From: Variovorax atrisoli 110B
Lineage (GTDB): Bacteria > Pseudomonadota > Gammaproteobacteria > Burkholderiales > Burkholderiaceae_C
Length of the DNA stretch: 64,000 nucleotides
Reading direction: 5' to 3'
NCBI RefSeq assembly: GCF_000382045.1
Contig: NZ_KB907455.1
Location: 310,001 to 374,000 of the forward strand
Both the position numbers and the translations under genes were made by a program. The notes under the pieces are model-generated. The model had not been told where the DNA came from. It was given only the letters and a program-made list of their open reading frames with translations, and ran no database searches. Of this stretch, positions 1 through 8,974 are shown in pieces (within the stretch, counting starts at the first letter, position 1; every line of letters begins with the position of its first letter).

Positions 1-176
1 GCGGGCGCGACATCCGCCTGGAGGTGGACGGCGGCATCAAGGCCGACAACATCGCGCGCGTGGCCGCGGCGGGCGCCGACACCTTCGTGGCCGGCAGCGC
101 GATCTTCAACGCCAAGGACTACGGCGCCGTGATCTCCGAGATGCGCAGGCAGCTCGCCGGCGTCGTCAGCGCTTGA
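1..176 (+). CDS. rpe: Ribulose-phosphate 3-epimerase, C-terminal part
   Basis: Only the last ~57 residues are present because the gene enters from the left edge; the frame begins at base 3 and stops with TGA at 174-176. The segment carries LEVDGGIK, then NI, then [13 protein letters not shown], the phosphate-binding C-terminal end of the Rpe TIM barrel. Rpe interconverts D-ribulose 5-phosphate and D-xylulose 5-phosphate in the cytoplasmic pentose phosphate and Calvin pathways. Its stop overlaps by 11 bp the end of the convergent small gene at 166-432. The family call is firm for so short a piece; whether this is the housekeeping or a cbb-operon copy cannot be told from here. Confidence 0.85.
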   Translation, partial: GRDIRLEVDGGIKADNIARVAAAGADTFVAGSAIFNAKDYGAVISEMRRQLAGVVSA

Positions 177-432
177 CCTTGTCGTTGTAGACGCGGTCCG
201 TCACCGGGCCGCGGTCGGTGTCGACCAAGCCGCGCTCCACGTCGTCATGGGCCTTGCGGCCCACCTCGGGCGGGCGGCCCTCCCGCGTCTGCTGGCTGTC
301 GGACGACTGGTCGCGCTCGTGCGGCAGGCGCGGCGACGATTCGCCGCCTTGCTCCACCTTGGTGTCGCCGCCGCCGGCATCCTTCAGCGGGTCGGTGGGC
401 TGCGCCTTGCCGGCGTTGCTCTTGCTGTTCAT
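166..432 (-). CDS. Small hydrophilic protein of unknown function (88 aa)
   Basis: ATG at 432 is preceded on the minus strand by AAGGAG at good spacing, which supports a real start. The 88-residue product is very polar and probably disordered, rich in Asp, Lys, Arg and Gly, with a run of Asp/Gly near residue 22 and an Arg-rich C-terminus. There is no signal peptide, membrane segment or domain I recognise. It converges on and overlaps the end of rpe and diverges from the aspartoacylase-like gene. It resembles the small lysine/aspartate-rich proteins of unknown role annotated in many Comamonadaceae. Function not assigned. Confidence 0.6.
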   Translation of the reverse strand: MNSKSNAGKAQPTDPLKDAGGGDTKVEQGGESSPRLPHERDQSSDSQQTREGRPPEVGRKAHDDVERGLVDTDRGPVTDRVYNDKVKR

Positions 433-604
433 GCATGGACTCCTTTTGACAGCCACCGAGCCTGCGCCGTCGCCCCGGCCTGCCCGGTAGGACGGGCGAG
501 GCACTCCCTGTAGGCCTCGCCTCGGCCTTTGCGGGCCGTGGCTTTCTGCTATCGAACGCATAGCGCTTTTGCCTGCGGGCAAGGGGCTCCGCAATAATCC
601 CCGG

Positions 605-1612
605 ATGTCTTCCGATCCTTTCGCCGGCGCGGCCACCGACAGCCTGCGCATCCATTCGTTCGCCTCGCTGAACCCCGGTCCCCGGCTGCTCGTGATGGGA
701 GGCGTGCATGGCGACGAGATCTCCGGCACCCTGGGCATCGAGCGCGTGCTGGGCGAGTTCGAGTCGGGCTCGCTGCGGCTCTTGCGCGGCGAACTCACCA
801 TGGTGCCGGTGGCCAACCCGCTCGCGCGGCGCCGCCTGCAGCGCGAGGGCGAGCGCAACCTCAACCGCATGTTCCGCCCGAGCGGGTCGCCGGCCGACTA
901 CGAAGCCCGCGTGACCAACGTGCTGGCCCCGATCATCGAACGCCACGAGGTCCTGCTGGACCTGCACTCCTTCCAGAGCGAGGGCGAGGCCTTCGCGATG
1001 ATCGGCCCGCGCGACAACACCGGCACCCTGGAGCCCTTCGCCCGTTCGTACGAGGAAGGCCAGCTCGCGCTGCACATCGGCACGCCGATCGTGGTGGAGG
1101 GCTGGCTCGACATCTACGCCGCCGGCCTCGCGCAGCGCGCGGGCGGCACGCCGGCCAGCGAGGCCGAGCTCGACTTCGGCCGCGGCACCAACGAGTACAT
1201 CCGCAGCCGCGGCGGCTACGGCGTCACGCTCGAATGCGGCCAGCATCTCGACCCGAAGGCGCCCGAGGTGGCGTGGCGCGCCATCCGCCGCACGCTGGCG
1301 CTGCTGGGCATGGCGGAACTGCCCGAGGGGCTCTCCGGCGGTCCCGCGCAGCCGCCCAGGCTGCTGCGCCTGGCCAGCGTGACCGACCGCCTGCACGAGG
1401 AAGACAGCTTCGTGCGCGACTGGGCCACCTTCGACGAGGTGCAGCGCGGCGAGCCCATCGGCATGCGGCACGACGGCACGCTGCTGAGCGCCCCCGACGA
1501 CGGCTTCATCGTGTTCCCCAACGCGATGGCGCTGCCGGGCGCCGAGTGGTTCTACTTCGCGCGCCCGAGCGAGCGCCAGCTGGGCCCCCTGGGCGGCACC
1601 GGCGCGCCCTGA
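605..1612 (+). CDS. Succinylglutamate desuccinylase/aspartoacylase family zinc hydrolase
   Basis: A 335-residue M14-type zinc amidohydrolase. The zinc site is visible: GGVHGDE gives His35 and Glu38, and LDLHS gives His121. The ERNLNR motif, which binds the substrate carboxylate in the aspartoacylase (AstE/ASPA) family, lies between them. Family members deacylate N-acyl amino acids or related amides; the substrate here is unknown. ATG 605 is used because the frame upstream of it has only non-ATG starts and the homologous region begins soon after; no clear ribosome site is seen. The C-terminal ~90 residues form the usual beta-rich extension of the family. Followed after 72 bp by ku, with no obvious functional link. 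Confidence 0.85.
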   Translation: MSSDPFAGAATDSLRIHSFASLNPGPRLLVMGGVHGDEISGTLGIERVLGEFESGSLRLLRGELTMVPVANPLARRRLQREGERNLNRMFRPSGSPADYEARVTNVLAPIIERHEVLLDLHSFQSEGEAFAMIGPRDNTGTLEPFARSYEEGQLALHIGTPIVVEGWLDIYAAGLAQRAGGTPASEAELDFGRGTNEYIRSRGGYGVTLECGQHLDPKAPEVAWRAIRRTLALLGMAELPEGLSGGPAQPPRLLRLASVTDRLHEEDSFVRDWATFDEVQRGEPIGMRHDGTLLSAPDDGFIVFPNAMALPGAEWFYFARPSERQLGPLGGTGAP

Positions 1613-1684
1613 CGGCGCCTGGGGCCGCGCTCCTACAGCGCTGCCGCCGGGGCGGCGCACATTCGAGGCTGAAGGAGTGCGCAC

Positions 1685-2695
1685 ATGCCCGTCACCAAGA
1701 AAGCACCCGCGCCGCGCGTCCTGTGGAAGGGTGCCATCAGCTTCGGCCTCGTCCACATCCCGGTGGCGCTGTATTCGGCCACCGTCGACCACGGCATCGA
1801 CTTCGACTGGCTCGACAAGCGGACCATGGACCCGGTCGGCTACAAGCGCGTCAACAAGAAGACCGGAAAGGAGATCGCGCGCGAGCAGATCGTCAAGGGC
1901 ATCGAGTATGAGAGCGGCGAGTACGTGGTGCTCAGCGACAAGGAGATCGCCGCCGCCTACCCCAAGACCACGCAGACCATCGAGATCGAGAGCTTCGTGC
2001 CGGCCAACGGCATTCCCTTCGTGTACCTGGAGCGCCCCTACTACGTGGCGCCGATCAATCGCGGCGCCAAGGTGTATGCGCTGCTGCGCGAGACCCTGCA
2101 GCGCACCGGCCGGGTGGGCGTGGCCCGCGTGGTCATCCAGACCAAACAGCACCTCGCGGCGCTGGTGCCCGTCGGCCCCGGCCTCGTGCTGAACCTGCTG
2201 CGCTGGGGCGCCGACATCCGCCCCTGGAGCGACCTGCCGCTGCCCTCGGAAGACGTGAAGAAGGCCGGCCTGCGCGAGCGCGAGCTCGAGATGGCGAAGG
2301 AGCTGGTCGAGGACATGAGCGCTGACTGGGACCCCGAAGCCTTCCGCGACGAGTTCAAGGACGAGATCCTTCGACTGGTCGACAAGAAGGTGAAGGCCGG
2401 CCAGACCGAGACCGTGATCCGGTCCGACCCGGAAGAAGGCGAGGCGCAGGACACCGGCCGCGGCGCCAAGGTCATCGACCTGACCGAGCTGCTCAAGCGC
2501 AGCCTGCGCAAGGGCGGTGGTGGCGGTGGCAGGGCGAGGAACGCCGACGCCGAAGAGGAGGATGAAGAAGAGGAGGAAGAACCCGAAGCGCCGCGGACCC
2601 GGCGCCCGGCGGCGAAGAAGCGAAAGACCGCCACAAGGAGCAGCAGCGGCAGCACCGCGCGAAGTGCATCGGCCCGCCAGCGGCGCGCCGCCTGA
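1685..2695 (+). CDS. ku: Non-homologous end-joining protein Ku
   Basis: A 336-residue bacterial Ku, beginning with the typical LWKGAISFGLVHIPV after a short lysine-rich leader. Ku forms a homodimeric ring on double-strand DNA ends and recruits LigD. The core domain spans about residues 10-265. The tail (from about residue 275) is Gly-rich, then strongly acidic (a run of Glu/Asp near 300), then Lys/Arg-rich; such extended basic tails in bacterial Ku proteins act in DNA binding and LigD recruitment. GAAGGAG lies just before ATG 1685. The partner ligD starts 21 bp after the stop, so the two form a self-contained NHEJ operon. Confidence 0.95.
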   Translation: MPVTKKAPAPRVLWKGAISFGLVHIPVALYSATVDHGIDFDWLDKRTMDPVGYKRVNKKTGKEIAREQIVKGIEYESGEYVVLSDKEIAAAYPKTTQTIEIESFVPANGIPFVYLERPYYVAPINRGAKVYALLRETLQRTGRVGVARVVIQTKQHLAALVPVGPGLVLNLLRWGADIRPWSDLPLPSEDVKKAGLRERELEMAKELVEDMSADWDPEAFRDEFKDEILRLVDKKVKAGQTETVIRSDPEEGEAQDTGRGAKVIDLTELLKRSLRKGGGGGGRARNADAEEEDEEEEEEPEAPRTRRPAAKKRKTATRSSSGSTARSASARQRRAA

Positions 2696-2716
2696 TCCCG
2701 GGGAGCGCCGCACGCC

Positions 2717-5329
2717 ATGGCACGCAACGCGTCCTCTTCCTCCTCCACCGCCCGCAAGGCGCTTGCGCGCTACCACGGCAAGCGCGATTTCTCCCGCACG
2801 CCCGAGCCGAAGTCCGGCGGACGGCGCGGCAAGGGCGCGCTGGGCTTCGTCATCCAGAAGCATCATGCGAGCCACCTGCACTACGACTTCAGGCTGGAGC
2901 TCGACGGCACGCTCAAGAGCTGGGCCGTGCCCAAGGGCCCCTGCCTCGACCCCGGCGTGAAGCGCATGGCGGTGCACGTGGAAGACCATCCGATCTCGTA
3001 CGCCGACTTCGAAGGCACCATTCCGCCGAAACAGTACGGCGCCGGCACGGTCATCGTCTGGGACCGCGGCGACTGGCTGCCCGAGGGCGACGCGCGAAAG
3101 GCGCTGGCGGCCGGCAAGCTCAAGTTCGAGCTGCGCGGCGAGAAGCTGCACGGCCACTGGACGCTGGTGCGCATGCGCGGCAAGGGCGACGAATCGCACG
3201 AGCCCTGGCTGCTCATCAAGGAGCGCGACGACGAGGCGCGCCCGCTCGACGAGTACGACGTGGTGGCGCAGGAGCCCGCGAGCGTGATCACCGGCCTGGG
3301 CGTCGACGAGGTGGGGCAGGCGCCGAAGAAGACGGCGAAGGCCGCGAAGCCCGCCACCGCGCCCGCCAAGGCGAAGAAGGTGCAGGCGCAGCGCAAAGGC
3401 GGGAAGACCGCGCTGCCCGCCACGCTCGAACCCGAGCTTGCGACGCTGGCCTCCTCCCCACCTTCCACGCCGGACGACTGGCTCTACGAGCTCAAGTTCG
3501 ACGGCTACCGCCTGCTGTCGCGCATCGACGGCAAGGGCAAGGTCCGCTGCTTCACCCGCAACGGCCACGACTGGAGCGCGAAGCTGCCGGGGCTCGTCGA
3601 GGCGCTCTCGCGGCTCGACACCCGCTCGGCGTGGCTCGACGGCGAGATCACCGTCGAGGGGCCCAATGGCGCGCCCGACTTCCAGGCGCTGCAGAACGCC
3701 TTCGATAGCGGCGCCACCTCGTCGATCGTCTACTGGCTCTTCGACGCGCCCTTCATCGACGGTGAGGACCTGCGCGAGCTGCCGGTGGAGGAGCGCCGCC
3801 GCAGGCTGGCCGCGCTGCTCGGCGGCAGGCCGCCCGCGCCGCTGCGCCTGAGCGATGCCTTCGAGGTCTCGCCGCGCGACCTGCTCGCGTCTTCCGCGCG
3901 CATCGGCTTCGAGGGCATCGTCGGCAAGCGCAAGGGCTCGCCCTACGTGTCGCGGCGCTCGCCCGACTGGATCAAGCTCAAGAACCAGCAGCGCCAGGAG
4001 TTCGTCATCGGCGGCTACACCGCGCCCAAGGGCTCGCGCGAGGGCTTCGGCGCGCTGCTGCTGGGCGTGTACGACGACGAAGACGGCGGCCGGCTGCGCT
4101 ACTGCGGCAACGTGGGCACTGGCTTCGATGCGAGCCGCCTGGCCGACATCAAGGCGAAGCTCGACAGGCTGGCCGTGGACGGCTGCCCCTTCGAGCCCCT
4201 GCCGCGCGGCGTGAAGGCGCAGTGGGTCGAGCCGTCGCTGGTGGCCGAGGTTTCCTTCGGCGAATGGACGCGCGAGCATCGCGTGCGCCAGGCCGTCTTC
4301 CAGGGCCTGCGCAGCGACAAGCCGGCGCGCGAGATCCGGCGCGAGCAGCCGCAGCGCGTGCGCGCGATCGAGGCGAAGGCGACCAAGGCCCCCATGAAGA
4401 GAAAGAGCACCGGCACCACCCGCAACGAAGGAGCAGGAAACAAGTCCATGGCCCAGATGATCACCCACGCCGACCGCGTGATCGACAAGCACAGCGGCAT
4501 CACCAAGGGGGAGCTCGCCGCCTACTACGACAGCGTGTCGAAGCTCATGCTGCCGCACCTGCGCGGGCGGCCCGTGTCGCTGGTGCGCGCGCCCGAGGGC
4601 GTGGGCGGGGAACTGTTCTTCCAGAAGCACCTGCAGGCACACGAGATTCCCGGCGTGAACCAGCTCGATCCCGCGCTCGACCCCGGCCACGAGCCGCTGC
4701 TGCAGATCGACAGGAAGGAGGGGCTGCTCGGCGCCGCGCAGATGAACGTGATCGAGCTGCACACCTGGAACGCCACCTCGAACGACATCGGCAGGCCCGA
4801 CCGCATGACTTTCGACCTCGACCCCGGTGAAGGCGTCGAGTGGCCGCAGGTGCAGGAGGCCGCGATGCTCGTGCGCACGCTGCTCGACGAGCTGGGCCTG
4901 CCGGCCTTCCTGAAGACCAGCGGCGGCAAGGGCCTGCACGTGGTGGTGCCGGTGCGCCGGCAGTACGACTGGGACACCGTCAAGGGCTTCTCGCAGGCCG
5001 TGGTGGCGCATCTCGCGAAGACGATCCCGGCGCGCTTCGTCGCCAAGAGCGGGCCGCGCAACCGCGTGGGCAAGGTCTTCGTCGACTACCTGCGCAACGG
5101 CTTCGGCGCAACCACCGTGAGCGCATGGTCGGCGCGCTCGCGCCCCGGGCTGGGCGTGTCGGTGCCGCTCGACTGGGAAGAGCTTCCCTCGCTCGCCGGC
5201 CCCGCGCAATGGACGGTCGCCAACGTGGCGGAGCGCTTCGACATCGGCAACAAGCCCTGGGCCGGCATGGAGCGCCGCCGCAAGAGCCTCACTGCCGCAA
5301 TGAAGCTGCTGGGCTACCCGCCGGGCTGA
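2717..5329 (+). CDS. ligD: Multidomain DNA ligase D (PE-Lig-Pol)
   Basis: An 870-residue LigD with the order phosphoesterase, ligase, polymerase. The 3'-phosphoesterase domain (about 10-200) shows HHASHLHYDFRLE near residues 49-61. The ATP-dependent ligase domain (about 225-545) shows ELKFDGYR with nucleotidyl-accepting Lys260. The AEP primase/polymerase domain (about 585-870) has the metal-binding pair Asp700/Asp702 in FDLDPGEG and SGGKGLH. LigD trims, fills and seals Ku-bound double-strand breaks, mostly in stationary phase. Two Ala/Lys/Pro-rich linkers join the domains. It lies directly after ku in a bicistron. Length and order match the Pseudomonas-type enzyme; all three catalytic centres look intact. 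Confidence 0.95.
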   Translation: MARNASSSSSTARKALARYHGKRDFSRTPEPKSGGRRGKGALGFVIQKHHASHLHYDFRLELDGTLKSWAVPKGPCLDPGVKRMAVHVEDHPISYADFEGTIPPKQYGAGTVIVWDRGDWLPEGDARKALAAGKLKFELRGEKLHGHWTLVRMRGKGDESHEPWLLIKERDDEARPLDEYDVVAQEPASVITGLGVDEVGQAPKKTAKAAKPATAPAKAKKVQAQRKGGKTALPATLEPELATLASSPPSTPDDWLYELKFDGYRLLSRIDGKGKVRCFTRNGHDWSAKLPGLVEALSRLDTRSAWLDGEITVEGPNGAPDFQALQNAFDSGATSSIVYWLFDAPFIDGEDLRELPVEERRRRLAALLGGRPPAPLRLSDAFEVSPRDLLASSARIGFEGIVGKRKGSPYVSRRSPDWIKLKNQQRQEFVIGGYTAPKGSREGFGALLLGVYDDEDGGRLRYCGNVGTGFDASRLADIKAKLDRLAVDGCPFEPLPRGVKAQWVEPSLVAEVSFGEWTREHRVRQAVFQGLRSDKPAREIRREQPQRVRAIEAKATKAPMKRKSTGTTRNEGAGNKSMAQMITHADRVIDKHSGITKGELAAYYDSVSKLMLPHLRGRPVSLVRAPEGVGGELFFQKHLQAHEIPGVNQLDPALDPGHEPLLQIDRKEGLLGAAQMNVIELHTWNATSNDIGRPDRMTFDLDPGEGVEWPQVQEAAMLVRTLLDELGLPAFLKTSGGKGLHVVVPVRRQYDWDTVKGFSQAVVAHLAKTIPARFVAKSGPRNRVGKVFVDYLRNGFGATTVSAWSARSRPGLGVSVPLDWEELPSLAGPAQWTVANVAERFDIGNKPWAGMERRRKSLTAAMKLLGYPPG

Positions 5330-5350
5330 AGCCCGTCGCGAGGGAGCGCT

Positions 5351-6169
5351 TCAGCCGAGCGCTTCCTCCGTCGTCACCTCGAAGCGCTTGAGCGTGTTCG
5401 CGCCGAACACCATGGTGATGGGCACGTCCGCCGCGTCGCGTCCGCGCGCGATCACGATGCGGCCGATGCGCGGCGTGTTGTGCCGCGCGTCGAAGGTGTA
5501 CCAGCGGTCACCCAGGTAGGCCTCGAACCATGCGCTGAAGTCCATCGGGTAGGGGGCGATCGGAACGCCGATGTCACCCAGGTAGCCGGTCGCGTAGCGC
5601 GCCGGGATGTTCATGGCGCGGCACAGCGTGATCGCCAGGTGCGCGAAGTCGCGGCACACGCCCGTGCCTTCGCGGAAGCCCTCCAGCGCGGTGCGCGTTG
5701 CGCGGGCGCTGCCGTAGTCGAAGCGAAGGTGCCGGTGCACGAAGTCGCAGATCGCCTGCACGCGCGGCCAGCCGGGTGCCACCTGCCCGAAGTGGTCCCA
5801 GGCGAAGGCCAGCAGTTCGCTGTCGACCTCGCAGTAGCGGCTGGGCAGCACGAAGGGCAGCGTCTCCACCGGCAGTTCGGCCGCGGCGAGCTGGCGGGCT
5901 TCGAGATGCACCGGGTCGGGCTGGCCGGTGTCGTACACCAGCGCGTGGTTGCGCAGGCGCACGCTGTCCACGCCCTGCGGTATGCGTACGCGGGCGCAGC
6001 GATTGCCGAAGCCGTCGATGTAGTGGTCCGTGTGCAGCGCGGGGCTGAGCTCGAGGTTCTCCCCGCCTTGCAGGTCACCTGCGCGCGAGGGGTGCACCTG
6101 CAGCATGTGGATCAGCGCCGTGGGTGCCGTCACCTGCAGTTCGATGTCGAAGCCGATTCTGATCAACAT
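5351..6169 (-). CDS. Transglutaminase-like cysteine protein (COG1305 type)
   Basis: A 272-residue protein with an N-terminal beta-domain (about 1-100) followed by a transglutaminase/protease-like core. Cys172 lies in GVCRDFAH and Asp227 in FDARHN, at family spacing. The residue at the position of the catalytic His is Ser212 (DFSAWFEAYL, where HAW is usual), so the canonical Cys-His-Asp triad is incomplete. No signal peptide is seen, so it is probably cytoplasmic. It converges on ligD with a gap of only 21 bp. Family members are amidases, peptidases or cross-linking enzymes; this subfamily has no firm function known to me. Confidence 0.8.
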   Translation of the reverse strand: MLIRIGFDIELQVTAPTALIHMLQVHPSRAGDLQGGENLELSPALHTDHYIDGFGNRCARVRIPQGVDSVRLRNHALVYDTGQPDPVHLEARQLAAAELPVETLPFVLPSRYCEVDSELLAFAWDHFGQVAPGWPRVQAICDFVHRHLRFDYGSARATRTALEGFREGTGVCRDFAHLAITLCRAMNIPARYATGYLGDIGVPIAPYPMDFSAWFEAYLGDRWYTFDARHNTPRIGRIVIARGRDAADVPITMVFGANTLKRFEVTTEEALG

Positions 6170-6393
6170 GGTCGCCCGATCCTATGCAGCGCCGCGCGTT
6201 GCGCCCACGGGCCGGACTCGCGAAGCTTCGTAGGCGGGTGCGCTGCGTTGTCGGCGGGCTCCTACCGCGCACCCGCGTTTTCTCCCACAGACGCGAAGGG
6301 GGCGCCACTACGGTGTGCAGGCGTTGCAAAACATAACCTTTGCTCTCTTGCAAGTCATCCGCCACCAGAGGGGCGAAATCCGGAGGGGAAATC

Positions 6394-6543
6394 ATGGAGT
6401 TTTCGACGCTTTTCGATTCGTTCACCAGCACCTGGGGAGATGAAATCCTCGTCTGGGGTGTCGCCGCGGTGGCGGGCTGCATCTGCCTCATCGCCCTGGT
6501 GAACGTGCTGGACATGTTCCTGGACAACGGCGAGGCAGGCTGA
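6394..6543 (+). CDS. Small single-span membrane protein (49 aa)
   Basis: A 49-residue product starting at ATG 6394 behind a strong GGAGGGG site eight bases upstream. It has a polar, slightly acidic N-terminus, one clear transmembrane helix (about residues 20-41, VWGVAAVAGCICLIALVNVL) and an acidic tail (LDNGEAG). It starts about 220 bp from the divergent transglutaminase-like gene and ends 39 bp before katE, so it may share the katE transcript. No family is recognised; the strong ribosome site and clean helix argue that it is real. Confidence 0.55.
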   Translation: MEFSTLFDSFTSTWGDEILVWGVAAVAGCICLIALVNVLDMFLDNGEAG

Positions 6544-6582
6544 CGAAGCAGTTCCTTCTTGTTCCGTCACGAATCTCCACCA

Positions 6583-8811
6583 ATGAAGAAAGATCCTGGC
6601 AAGTCCCCGATGTCACCTCAGAACAAGGCCGCCGCAGGCCGTCGCGCCAGTGCCTCGAAGACCGGCTCGGGCGATGCTGCGAACCCCAAGCAGCAGCAGC
6701 TCGAAGGCTTCACCGTCGAGCACCCCACCACGCTCACCACCAACCAGGGCCTGCAGTTTCCCGACAACCACAACTCGCTGAGAGCGGGCGTGCGCGGCCC
6801 GACGCTGCTCGAAGACTTCATCCTGCGCGAGAAGATCACGCACTTCGACCATGAGCGCATCCCGGAGCGTGCGGTGCATGCGCGCGGTTCGGCGGCGCAC
6901 GGCTACTTCCAGGTCTACAAGTCGATGTCGCAGTTCACCTGCGCCGACTTCCTGCAGGACCCGGAGGCAAAGACGCCCGTGTTCGTGCGCTTCTCCACCG
7001 TGGCCGGCTCGCGCGGATCTGCCGACACGGTGCGCGACGTGCGCGGCTTCGCCGTCAAGTTCTACACCCGCGAGGGCAACTACGACCTCGTGGGCAACAA
7101 CGTCCCGGTGTTCTTCATCCAGGACGCGATCAAGTTCCCCGACCTGATCCACGCCGTCAAGCCCGAGCCGCACCACGAGATGCCGCAGGCCGCGAGCGCG
7201 CACGACACCTTCTGGGACTTCGTCTCGCTGATGCCCGAGAGCACCCACATGCTGATGTGGGCCATGAGCGACCGCGCCATCCCACGCAGCCTGCGCATGA
7301 TGGAAGGCTTCGGCGTTCACACCTTCCGCTTCATCAACAGCCGAGGCGAAAGCCACTTCGTGAAGTTCCACTGGAAGCCCAAGCTCGGCGTGCACGGCCT
7401 CGCGTGGGACGAGGCGCAGAAGATCGCGGGCAAGGACCCCGACTTCCATCGCCGCGACCTGTGGGAAGCCATCGAGAAGGGCGACTTCCCCGAGTGGGAG
7501 CTCGGCGTCCAGCTGATACCGCAGGACAAGGAACACTCGCTGGGCTTCGACCTGCTCGACCCCACCAAGCTCATCCCCGAGGAGATGGTGCCGGTGCAGA
7601 AGATCGGCCGGCTGGTGCTCAACCGCAACCCCGACAACTTCTTCGCCGAGACCGAGCAGGTGGCCTTCCATCCCGGCCACCTCGTGCCCGGCATCGACTT
7701 CACCAACGACCCGCTGCTTCAGGGGCGCCTGTTCTCGTACACCGACACGCAGATCTCGCGGCTGGGCGGCGCGAACTTCCACGAGCTGCCGATCAACAAG
7801 GGCGTGTGCCCCTTCCACAACTTCCAGCGCGACGGCATGCACCGCCAGACCATCGCGCGCGGCCAAGTGGCCTACGAGCCCAACACGCTGGGCAGCGGCA
7901 CCGAGTTCCGCGTGGACGGCGGCAGCCACGGCTTCCAGTCGTTCCCCGAGGAGATCGATCCGCCCAAGGTGCGCCGGCGCAGCGCCTCCTTCGACGACCA
8001 CTTCACGCAGGCGCGCCTGTTCTTCGACAGCCAGAGCGCGGCCGAGAAGGAGCACATCATCGCGGCCTTCCGCTTCGAGCTGTCGAAGCTGGAGGTGCCG
8101 GCCATCCGCCAGCGCATGGTCGACAACCTCGCGCATGTGGACGAGAAGCTGGCGCGCCGCGTGGCCGAGCCGCTGGGCATCGGCGAGCCCGATGCGAGGG
8201 CGGCGGCGGGACGCGCGGGCTTCCGCGACCACCGCATGTCGCTGCCCATCGACGAGTCGCCCGCGCTGAGCATGGCCGACACCGGCGATGGCTCCATCCG
8301 CACGCGGAAGATCGCAATCCTCGTGGCCGACGGCGTCGACTCGGCCTCGCTCAAGCCGATCCGCGACGCGCTCGAGCATGCGGGCGCGCAGTGCAAGGTG
8401 GTGGGCCCGCGCCTGGGCACCGTCGCCAGCGCGTCCAGGCGCCAGATCGAAGTGGATGCGACCTTCGTCAACACGCCCTCGGTGATGTTCGACGCGGTGC
8501 TCGTGCCCGCCGGTGCCGAGGGCGCCGCGGCGCTCGCGGGCATGGGCGACGCGGTGCACTTCGTGCTGGAGGCATACAAGCACTGCAAGGCGATCTGCAC
8601 GGTGGGCGAGGGCGCGCGGCTGCTGTCCTCGCTGGGCATCGACGAGAACACGCCGCCCGAGGAAACGCCCGCCGGCGTGGTGTCCGCTGCGACGCCGGTC
8701 ACCAACCTGGGCGACAACACGGCCGCGACCGAGATCGCGCAGCGCTTCATTGCCGCCATCGCCAAGCATCGCCACTGGGACCGCGCGAACATCGACGCCG
8801 TTCCTGCATAG
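6583..8811 (+). CDS. katE: Large-subunit monofunctional catalase HPII
   Basis: A 742-residue catalase of the large-subunit clade, dismuting hydrogen peroxide in the cytoplasm. Distal-side His99 lies in [12 protein letters not shown], Asn172 in [13 protein letters not shown], and the haem-ligating Tyr386 in [14 protein letters not shown]. The first ~60 residues are a Ser/Lys/Gln-rich extension, and the last ~150 (from about residue 590) form the flavodoxin/class-I-amidotransferase-like domain typical of HPII ([12 protein letters not shown] and onward). ATG 6583 is preferred over an in-frame TTG at 6559; ATG 6610 is also possible, and neither has a strong ribosome site. Such catalases are usually stationary-phase enzymes, which fits the nearby NHEJ genes. 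Confidence 0.95.
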   Translation: MKKDPGKSPMSPQNKAAAGRRASASKTGSGDAANPKQQQLEGFTVEHPTTLTTNQGLQFPDNHNSLRAGVRGPTLLEDFILREKITHFDHERIPERAVHARGSAAHGYFQVYKSMSQFTCADFLQDPEAKTPVFVRFSTVAGSRGSADTVRDVRGFAVKFYTREGNYDLVGNNVPVFFIQDAIKFPDLIHAVKPEPHHEMPQAASAHDTFWDFVSLMPESTHMLMWAMSDRAIPRSLRMMEGFGVHTFRFINSRGESHFVKFHWKPKLGVHGLAWDEAQKIAGKDPDFHRRDLWEAIEKGDFPEWELGVQLIPQDKEHSLGFDLLDPTKLIPEEMVPVQKIGRLVLNRNPDNFFAETEQVAFHPGHLVPGIDFTNDPLLQGRLFSYTDTQISRLGGANFHELPINKGVCPFHNFQRDGMHRQTIARGQVAYEPNTLGSGTEFRVDGGSHGFQSFPEEIDPPKVRRRSASFDDHFTQARLFFDSQSAAEKEHIIAAFRFELSKLEVPAIRQRMVDNLAHVDEKLARRVAEPLGIGEPDARAAAGRAGFRDHRMSLPIDESPALSMADTGDGSIRTRKIAILVADGVDSASLKPIRDALEHAGAQCKVVGPRLGTVASASRRQIEVDATFVNTPSVMFDAVLVPAGAEGAAALAGMGDAVHFVLEAYKHCKAICTVGEGARLLSSLGIDENTPPEETPAGVVSAATPVTNLGDNTAATEIAQRFIAAIAKHRHWDRANIDAVPA

Positions 8812-8828
8812 GCCGCAGGCCCCGCGTT

Positions 8829-8861
8829 CCTAGTCCTTTAGGGCTAGACCGTAATGCGAAT
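8829..8861 (+). promoter_or_regulatory. Tandem CTAGNCCNTWA motif upstream of the CHAT-TPS operon
   Basis: Two half-sites in direct orientation: CTAGTCCTTTAG (8830-8841) and CTAGACCGTAAT (8844-8855), 14 bp apart, followed by GCGAAT. Nearly the same arrangement (28104-28134) precedes tssK. It lies about 115 bp before the CHAT-gene start, a suitable place for an activator. The bound protein is unknown; a dimeric LuxR/NarL-type regulator is one guess. Confidence 0.5.
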
Positions 8862-8974
8862 AGGCGCGCCCCAGGGGCGCTCCTAGACTTTCCCCCCGAG
8901 GCCTGAACGGCGCGCACTCCCGCGATGTCGATGGTCCGCCGAGGCGGACCCACAGGGCCATACGCGGGGGTCCA

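Noticed and set aside
245-5209. A 1,654-codon open frame on the minus strand across ku and ligD
   Set aside because: It is the mirror of high-GC codon bias opposite real genes; the product is Arg/Ala/His-rich without domains, and ku and ligD on the plus strand are certain.
6234-6281. Inverted repeat GCGGGTGCGC/GCGCACCCGC followed by TTTT as a terminator
   Set aside because: On the plus strand no gene precedes it, and the loop is over 20 nt; it lies in a divergent promoter region where a terminator has no clear role.
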